Part shown: positions 57,354 to 64,000 of the stretch, piece after piece
How positions within the stretch are numbered: position 1 is the first letter of the stretch
How the letters are laid out: each line of letters opens with the position of its first letter
Assembly: GCA_021397835.1 (NCBI GenBank)
Contig: JAJFZO010000407.1
Coordinates: forward strand, 5,394,001-5,458,000
DNA from: Moringa oleifera
Lineage: Eukaryota; Streptophyta; Magnoliopsida; Brassicales; Moringaceae
Reading direction: 5' to 3'
Length of the DNA stretch: 64,000 nt
Position numbers and translations under genes: made by a program
Notes under the pieces: generated by a model
Told to the model about the DNA's origin: nothing
Databases searched by the model: none
What the model saw: only the letters and a program-made list of their open reading frames with translations

Positions 57354-60101
57354 TCATCTGAGAGGATTTGTTTGTCCATCAACATCTTGTCCACTGCTTG
57401 AAGTGCTTTGATCATTTGCTGCCTCAGCTGGAGGCGCAGATCCAAGTAGCAGAGGAGTTTGTTTCTTTCCGGAATTGGAATTTGAATTAGCACCATGACT
57501 GGCAGCCCAGGCTCTGAAAGGAGGCTCAAAATGCTTGCTAGCAACATCAGGTGGGGGGGCATCTTCACCAGGAAGAACAAGAAGACTCTTCTCTCGAAGA
57601 GAAGAAGGTTCCTTGTAACATGTATTCCAAATGGAGTCCACAAGGTGCCTCTCCTCCCTTGATGCCCCTAGATCTTCAGGTGACATCAAGCTGATGCCTT
57701 TGATCCGTTCTTCAAGGAGCTGCTTCAGTCCCTCATTTTCTTCAGCTAATCTACTGCTGCTCTCATCTGCCTTGTCTCGGGCCAGCTCAAGAAGCCCACG
57801 AAGCGCAGCTTCGCGCACCTCAGCATCTTCACTAGACGCCAGGTGCATCATTATGCGAGGGAATCCCAATTCACTTACAATATCACAATCCGAACTATTC
57901 TCATGCAGTAGGTAATGAATCAAGTTCAGAGCTTTCCTGCAAAAGGATGAATTTCAGTAATAGATTAGGTGGAGAAACAAACTTGACCACAACTTAAGCT
58001 ATATGAATTATGAGCAAATCCAACAGAAAAAAATATAAGCAAGTTATATATTAATCCAATTATCTTTTTCTTTTTTATTTTTCCAAGTCATATAAGAATT
58101 TTAAGCAGTAATCTATGAAATTCTTAGCCAATTAAATTAAAAAGAAAATGACAACCAAGTATCTTTCCTAGGATTACCTTTGGAATCTCACACTCTCAGA
58201 TCCCAGAGCATCTCTCAGACCAGCATAGCCATTTGCAAGCCGAAATGCTGTAATTGCTGGTTTGTTGTGCCTAATTAAAGCTGAAAGTCACCAAGAACAA
58301 TCTCTCACGAAAATCTTTACAAACCAAGGAGTAAAAGGGCTTAAACAACAAATACATAAGATTCATTTTTTTCCTTCTGTAACATATGAACTAGGCTTCT
58401 TAGTTCTGTTGTTCTCTTTCCTTCCTTTTTTAGACCATATAAGAGTCTAATCCACCATGGCAAAGAAAAAGAGCTCTAACATTGAGAACCATGCAGGACT
58501 CTCTGAAGAATAATTACGAAGCAAGATAAACAATAAACAATAATTTATAAGGTTAATCGACAACAACTTAATATCTAGTTCAAATAAGTACTTACAGGAG
58601 ATTGCACCAAGTGCTTTGGTTCTAACAGTTACATCTGAGTCGGATGTAAAATTGGCTAGCAGAGGTTCTAAACCATTTGCTTCCATAACCAGTTGTTGGC
58701 TTCGCGGATTATTCTGGACAATGGTGCTTACAACCTCTGCAGCCTTAGCTCGAATATTTGCATGGGAATTTTTCAAGTAGCCAAGGAGAGGGACCAAGCC
58801 ACCAATTGAGTGAAGATCTGCCATGGATGAATGAATAGAGACAGATGAGAAAGATTCTCACCAGTAGGGTGAAGTAAAAACAATGCACATACCAAAATGT
58901 ATAAGCATAGAGTTTGTGGAATAGATCTGATGTGGTGAAAAAACACATTAAAATATTTTAGACAATAAGTAAAAAGGTTTGAGCTCATAGAATGTTTAAC
59001 TGTGATAAAAGTTATAAGAGTTGAATATAACTAGGCATCCACGTCTCTGTGTCCATACAATGCACATGCACCGACATACTCATAAATAAGAGATAAGAAA
59101 ATCAAAGCCCGCACTTCTCTGAAGTGAAGTGTCTCCCATTGCAACTGCCTACTAAGATAAAGAGTTCGGAAAGAAGGAATTTTTTCTGCAATAAAGTTCC
59201 ATTGATTTCTTAATATGTACGGACCCAGGGTAGAGGGAGAGGAAAGAACTTTGAGAGAGAACAAACTACACCCACAACATACTAGCAATTATTCAATGCA
59301 TGAAGAAATCACCAATGCATACAGTTACTAACAAGAAGCAGAAAGATATAAAACTGCTGCAGTAAAATTCGAGAATACATATAAGAGAAACTCACCATTA
59401 GCCATGTCAATAGACTCAACATGCTCTTGCAGCTCATCCAACACATCTGCCAATATATTTGATCACTTAACAACTGATGGAAAGTGATTTTATTTTTTTA
59501 TTTTTTTATTTTTTTTAAAAAAAGATCTTTCTACATTGAAAGGCTTGGAATTTAAAAAGAGAAAAATCATAGAGGGGAGGTTTATAGATGCTACCTTCAA
59601 TATCTGCAGGAGTAACCCCGTGAGCCTCCAGAACTTGCTCAGGGGTTTGCATAACAAGAGTTATTTCCTTCATTCGCTTAATTACATCAATGCTCTGTGC
59701 TTGCATAGCTTCCATAAACCATCTTCGATCTTCCTCACTATCAAACACAATTAAATCAAACCAGAGGCATAAAGCATATATAAGGCATCTCTCAGCACAT
59801 AAGTTAGTTGCAAATTTGAACTACAACAAATGAAATTCATGCTTGTCGTCACTAATTTGAGTAACAATCATTTCAAGTGCGGGCTCGAGCATATTACGTG
59901 CACCATATGATCGTCAGAGCAACTTAAACAACCATCCAAATCAATAAAATAACCTAATTAACTGAACTTCTTACTCGAAAAGGGGGAAAAAAACAAAAAT
60001 TTGAAGAGTTAGTACCTCAAATTACGATTAGGTCGAGTACCATCAGAGTGAGCGAGACTCCATTTAAGCAATCCTTCCCAGTTAGGTCCGTCTTTCGCCA
60101 T
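57354..60101 (-). CDS. FES1: FES1-type Hsp70 nucleotide exchange factor (armadillo-like)
   Basis: Six exons on the minus strand, 60101-60016, 59737-59595, 59446-59396, 58817-58596, 58280-58178 and 57936-57354, give 395 aa. Fes1/HspBP1 proteins release ADP from cytosolic Hsp70; in Arabidopsis FES1A protects Hsp70 and is needed for acquired thermotolerance. The N-terminal Fes1 region MAKDGPNWEGLLKWSLAHSD is followed by EEDRRWFMEAMQAQSIDVIK. Armadillo repeats include GGLVPLLGYLKNSHANIRAKA, GLEPLLANFTSDSDVTVRTK and ALRGLLELARDKA. The C-terminal 100 residues are disordered and Ser/Pro-rich. A plastid or signal peptide is absent. It sits where At5g02150 (FES1C) would be, but A, B and C cannot be told apart here. 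Confidence 0.92.
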
Positions 60102-60307
60102 TACTGCTTTCGCACAACTCAAAGGACAAAGCAACAATCTATTTAAAATATTTGCAAAGAGATAGTACAGAAATCTATATATCCACCAGCTATGATTCAG
60201 GAAACCTCTGTACACTTCCACGGAATTCCAGAGAGTAGCCTCCGCCAACCTAGAAGAAAAATCGAAATCGTAAAGCTAGAAAGACAACCACCTCTCCCGT
60301 TCACCAC

Positions 60308-60353
60308 TGGGCCCCCCTGACCTTGGGCTTTCATTCGTAGGCCCAGTGGCCCA
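60308..60353. promoter_or_regulatory. Site II (TGGGCY) cluster upstream of FES1
   Basis: Four site II motifs in 46 bp: TGGGCC 60308-60313, TGGGCT 60324-60329, GGCCCA 60340-60345 and GGCCCA 60348-60353. They lie 210-250 bp upstream of the FES1 ATG. Site II elements are bound by TCP factors and mark broadly expressed plant genes. No clear heat-shock element was found in the same stretch. Confidence 0.5.
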
Positions 60354-61390
60354 TGGTGATGGATATTATGACGTGTGCTCTTGCGCACATGGGATCAGAT
60401 CGATGATGACGTGTCGACGAGAGCACCGTCCATTCGATCCTCTAAATAATTTGTTTTATTTACGGATCAGATGACAGATGGTGTAGGCTTCGGCCTGGAG
60501 TAGTGGTCAATCATTTGGGCTCATAATCAAAAGCTCAATTATTAATGCTGCCAACGTGGAGTCTCCTCTTCCTCACAACCGTAATTCTGTCCATAGCTGC
60601 TGCTTTTTTGGCTTTCATACTTTTCATCTCATTATTTTTGTCATATCATTTAGAACTGGAAGACTTTATTAAATTAAATTAATTTTTATATTAAAATAAA
60701 ATCTAAATTATTTGATAAAATTTAAATTACAAAGGTGCACGTAGCAGCGATTAAAACGTCAAAATCAAGAGAGAGTTGTTTTTTTTTTTTTTTTGGTGGA
60801 GTTCACATCATTGACAGTGTTGGATTGACATATTCAAAATTTTTTTCTTTACTTTCTGTCATTTTTAGTGTTGAAATTTTAAAAATAATTAATTAATATT
60901 ACTGTAAATAAAAAATTAAATTAAAAATTTTAATTTAATTTCTAAAACATTTAATTTGAATGTTTAATAAATTAAAGTAAATTATAAAATTTATTTGAGT
61001 TTTAAAAACATTTTAATAATAAAAAATATTATTTTTTAATTATTTACATTAATATTTAACATTAATAAAATTAACAATATAATTAAATCAATCATTTTTT
61101 AAAATCAAATAAATATAAATATAATTTGAAATTTTTTATATTTACCTTTGATAATATTGTATATAAAGATTAGGAAATAAATATCAGATTTTAAATTAAA
61201 ATTTTAAAAAATTAAGGATTATTTAGATAAAAAAGGAAATAAAGAAAAGAAAAGGTAAGTTTGGATTTATTTACTTATTGACCAATTTAAAAAGAAGAGG
61301 AATATTTATATGGATGAATATGTAATTAATGTAAATCTCCGAATTTTAATTTTCTTTTGGGCAGTAGAAGCGTGATTGAAGAGTGAGTAG

Positions 61391-61438
61391 CACGCTTGAC
61401 CGCACGCGCTTTAACCGCTGAGCTATCCACGACGCCCC
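61391..61438 (-). pseudogene. tRNA-like 5' fragment (A-box only)
   Basis: On the minus strand TAGCTCAGCGG at 61425-61415 fits the pol III A-box, preceded by GGGGCGTCGTGGA and followed by a GCG D-arm end and an anticodon-arm-like stretch. No GTTCGA B-box or closing acceptor stem follows, so it is a fragment of a tRNA gene or the head of a tRNA-derived SINE, not a working tRNA. Confidence 0.3.
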
Positions 61439-61627
61439 TTAAAATTCTCGTTCTCTCTTTTTCACTTCAGTTCTCTCTCTCCCTCTCTCTTTCTGAGAGT
61501 TCCTATTTAGGGCAATTAGGGTTTTCTTCTTTATACCTTTGGGATTGTTGATTTTCACACATATTGCATAATAAAGGACAAATTCTAGGGTTTCTTCGCC
61601 ACCAAGTTTTGTTCTTTATTCAATTTA

Positions 61628-62770
61628 ATGATGGAGTCGATGAGATCGTCATTTTGGTGCTATAGATGCCACCGGTTCATACGGATCCGGGTGAGGGCGC
61701 AAGATGCGATCCTCTGCCCCAACTGTGGAGGCGGATTCGTGGAAGAAATCGAAACCCCCTCTCGATCTCCTTTGCACCATCGGTTCCCCGCCGCTGCAAT
61801 GTACCTCCAAAACCATGAGCCGAGTCCAAATCCGAGCCCAAGCCCAAGCCCAAGCCCAAGATTGCGCCGGCGTAGGATTGGCGGAGATCGTTCCCCTTTC
61901 AACCCCGTAATTGTCCTTCGAGGGCCCACCTCCGACAGCGGCGGTGGAGGTGACGGAACCACCGGAGAAAGGGGAAATTTTGAGCTTTTCTATGATGATG
62001 GTACCGGGTCGGGCCTCCGACCCTTACCCGCCAGCATGTCCGAGTTCTTGATGGGTTCTGGGTTTGACCGGCTTCTTGACCAGTTAACCCAATTAGAGAT
62101 CAATGGAATGGGCAGATTGGAGCACCCACCGGCTTCCAAAGCAGCAATAGAATCCATGCCGGTGATCAAAATTCTTGCGAGTCACGTTGCCACAGAGTCA
62201 CATTGTGCAGTTTGCAAAGAACCCTTTAAGCTTGATGCAGAAGTGCGCGAAATGCCCTGCAAGCATATCTACCATTCGGATTGTATCCTGCCGTGGCTTT
62301 CTCTTCGCAACTCCTGTCCAGTTTGCCGTCATGAGTTGCCAACGGACGTGACTGGAAATGGCCGGAATTCAGGTGAAACTGATGGGGTTAGAGATGAAGA
62401 GACCGTTGGGTTAACCATATGGAGGCTACCAGGAGGTGGGTTCGCCGTGGGGAGGTTTAGTGGCGGAAGAAGAGCAGCTGAGAGAGAGTTTCCTGTTGTC
62501 TTCACTGAGATGGATGGTGGTTTCAATACCCCTGGTGCGCCCAGGAGGATTTCATGGTCGCCTAGTGGGGGAGGATCGCGGGAGAGTGGGGGCTTGGGGC
62601 GTGCTTTTCGCAGTTTTTTTTCTTTCTTTGGAAGGTTCAGGAGAAGTTCGTGGTCTTCTCGTCCACGGTCTGAATATGGGCTAACAAGTAGAAGCCGATC
62701 CGTTTCCTTGTTCAGTAGATCTTCCAGGAGTAGAAACACTGGTTGGGATGCCGATGATGACAGATATTGA
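61628..62770 (+). CDS. RING-H2 E3 ubiquitin ligase with DUF1117 (RDUF1/2-like)
   Basis: Intronless, 380 aa. An N-terminal zinc ribbon uses C11, C14, C30 and C33 (WCYRCHRF, CPNCGGGF). A low-complexity (P-S)n run and Arg-rich stretch (about residues 65-83) follow. The RING-H2 finger has C193, C196, C211, H213, H216, C219, C230 and C233, with the WLSLRNSCPVCR signature that contacts E2 enzymes. The DUF1117 region (about 254-310) has GLTIWRLPGGGFAVGRFSGG and FPVVFTEMDGGF. That arrangement is the RDUF1/RDUF2 type, cytosolic/nuclear E3 ligases that promote ABA and drought responses in Arabidopsis. The role here is inferred from the family. ATG 61631 three bases later is an equal alternative start. 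Confidence 0.93.
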   Translation: MMESMRSSFWCYRCHRFIRIRVRAQDAILCPNCGGGFVEEIETPSRSPLHHRFPAAAMYLQNHEPSPNPSPSPSPSPRLRRRRIGGDRSPFNPVIVLRGPTSDSGGGGDGTTGERGNFELFYDDGTGSGLRPLPASMSEFLMGSGFDRLLDQLTQLEINGMGRLEHPPASKAAIESMPVIKILASHVATESHCAVCKEPFKLDAEVREMPCKHIYHSDCILPWLSLRNSCPVCRHELPTDVTGNGRNSGETDGVRDEETVGLTIWRLPGGGFAVGRFSGGRRAAEREFPVVFTEMDGGFNTPGAPRRISWSPSGGGSRESGGLGRAFRSFFSFFGRFRRSSWSSRPRSEYGLTSRSRSVSLFSRSSRSRNTGWDADDDRY

Positions 62771-64000
62771 AGGTTGCCATTAGTCTTCTTGGTTATTTAG
62801 CCCTTACTCTGATACTATGGTTTTGCTTTCCTCTGAACACTTGTAATTGTATGAATCTGTTACTGTAAATAGCAACACTGAGGAAGAAACGAAAGAACTA
62901 CTGAGTTTCATTTCTGTCAATGAGAGATTTATGTTGGTGGGTCTTGCATTTGGAAAGTGGTAAGGATGTGGAGGAAGGGGAAATCTCTACTCTTTAGAAG
63001 TTACTGAGGTATAAATCCTCCTTTGTAATTTTGCATTGTATTAATTTAGACTCAAAGCATTCCATTTTTGGCTCTTGTTGCAGTAGTTTACTAGTTTATG
63101 AGTTCCTTTTATATGATAACATGCAGCTTATGCAAAGCTCTCAACCCAATTTGCGAGTCATGGTCTCTGTCCTATTAAATTTGTGGCTTTGTTTTTCTTT
63201 TTGTTGTATACAACTCAAAATTGCAGTATTTAAGTTGAAGTAGGAGTGCCATTATTGGTCTGTCAATTTCTTGTACTATATGGTTGGTTTGTGAAACTAA
63301 AATGTTTATACATCTATTCACTATCAAAATAAACATATCCATGAGGATGGGCCCATGGTTATTTAATGCTGATAATAAGTTTGGCAAAATGTTTTGACTG
63401 TTGTGTACATTGTGATTTAAAGTAAAATCGTTCTTTGCAATCGAAGTCTATATGGGGCCACATCTGCTCTCTGCAGGGAGCTTGTAAGAATTTCACAATC
63501 TTGATGGGTGTCTCTCTTGGGTACTTATTTGCATTATTTCCTTTCCGATGGCATGAAGGGCCCTGATTGGGAATTTCGGTATTCTGTTATGTCTGTTCTC
63601 GAATGTTGATATACCCGGGCGAAAACAGCATGCTTGACAATTTCATTGCCATGACAGAACAGCATGAAATGGAGCTGCTTATGGGATTCTCTTCTGGTAG
63701 TCCATTCCTGCTGTTTTGCAGTCAATTTAAGTGAACAGCAATCAGAACTTTCATCATCATTAGCATGTTCTTTAAGGTCTTCATTCTTTTCATATGTTTT
63801 ACATGGTGTCATATGAATAGAATGTCCTTTCGTTAACTGTCTTCTTAATATGCCTTAGAATCTCAAGTAACATTTTTCTCACCTACGGTTGTTTCTCTTT
63901 ATCTTGATTCCTGAATGAGTTTCTAGGTTTCTGAGAAAGTGTGGTGATAATGAACTTCCAAACCTATGAAGTTACAACTATGATGAAAATTTGTGGAGGT
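62771..64000. other. Right-edge region without supported gene
   Basis: The first few hundred bases are probably 3' UTR of the RING gene. A 92-codon minus-strand frame at 63534-63812 has a plausible but unrecognised, charged sequence and could be part of an exon whose neighbours lie outside the window. Confidence 0.4.

Larger units (their letters stand above)
60102..61627. other. Intergenic; FES1 promoter, AT-rich core, RING gene promoter
   Basis: About 1.5 kb between divergent genes. The FES1 side has a site II cluster (listed). A poly(T) run lies at 60779-60794. The centre (60830-61260) is extremely AT-rich and gene-free. The right end has CT-rich 5' UTR sequence of the RING gene and a tRNA-like fragment (listed). 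Confidence 0.5.

Noticed and set aside
61660..61962. Minus-strand frame antisense to the RING gene
   Set aside because: Its (GLGLGL) pattern is the complement of the Pro-Ser repeat of the real gene.
1..64000. CRISPR array, prokaryotic operon or phage-like system
   Set aside because: The DNA is plant nuclear with spliced genes; no regularly spaced repeats of that type were seen.

Overview
The window is nuclear DNA from a dicot plant, most likely a woody eudicot; I cannot name the species from sequence alone. The grounds are intron-rich genes with GT-AG borders, AT-rich intergenic DNA with decayed retroelements, and plant-only families: Rubisco activase, L-type lectin receptor kinases, a D7-type cyclin, a SUPERMAN-type zinc finger, OHP1 and DUF668. 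I support 17 protein-coding genes, one LINE remnant, several foldback or MITE-like repeats and some short tandem repeats. Exon borders were worked out by hand from reading frame, GT-AG signals and family resemblance. In every complete multi-exon model the exon lengths add up to a whole reading frame.

Layout. 0-3.4 kb: an RCC1-repeat gene on the minus strand, running off the left edge, with an ACGT/G-box cluster upstream. 7.3-12.4 kb: two single-finger C2H2 genes (ZFP10/SUPERMAN-type and TAC1-type), both ending in an EAR-type LDLELRL motif. 14.6-16.7 kb: a DUF604 (fringe-like) glycosyltransferase. 16.7-22.3 kb: very AT-rich DNA with foldback elements, a MITE-like element and a dead LINE. 23.6-25.2 kb: a DUF3475-DUF668 protein with an internal duplication. 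27.3-29.7 kb: Rubisco activase. 32.2-42.0 kb: three L-type lectin receptor kinases, the last two tail to tail, with a potato-inhibitor-I gene between the first and second. 42.8-44.7 kb: GID4. 45.7-60.1 kb: a dense run of cyclin D7, OHP1, the TPR protein SSR1, a thaumatin-like protein, a 2-oxoglutarate dioxygenase and FES1. 61.6-62.8 kb: a RING-H2/DUF1117 E3 ligase.

How the genes relate. There is no operon-like system. From memory of Arabidopsis gene order, CYCD7;1-OHP1-SSR1-thaumatin-FES1 matches At5g02110 to At5g02150. The zinc finger, DUF604, LecRK, GID4 and RCC1 genes recall At2g377xx and At3g555xx. The window therefore looks like a conserved ancestral block, with the dioxygenase and LINE-rich DNA as later additions. 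Themes that recur are photosynthesis (RCA, OHP1), surface perception and defence (LecRKs, thaumatin-like, protease inhibitor) and protein quality control (GID4, FES1, RING E3). I found no clearly undescribed system. The best leads are a built-in short isoform of Rubisco activase, the duplication inside the DUF668 protein, and the tail-to-tail kinase pair.
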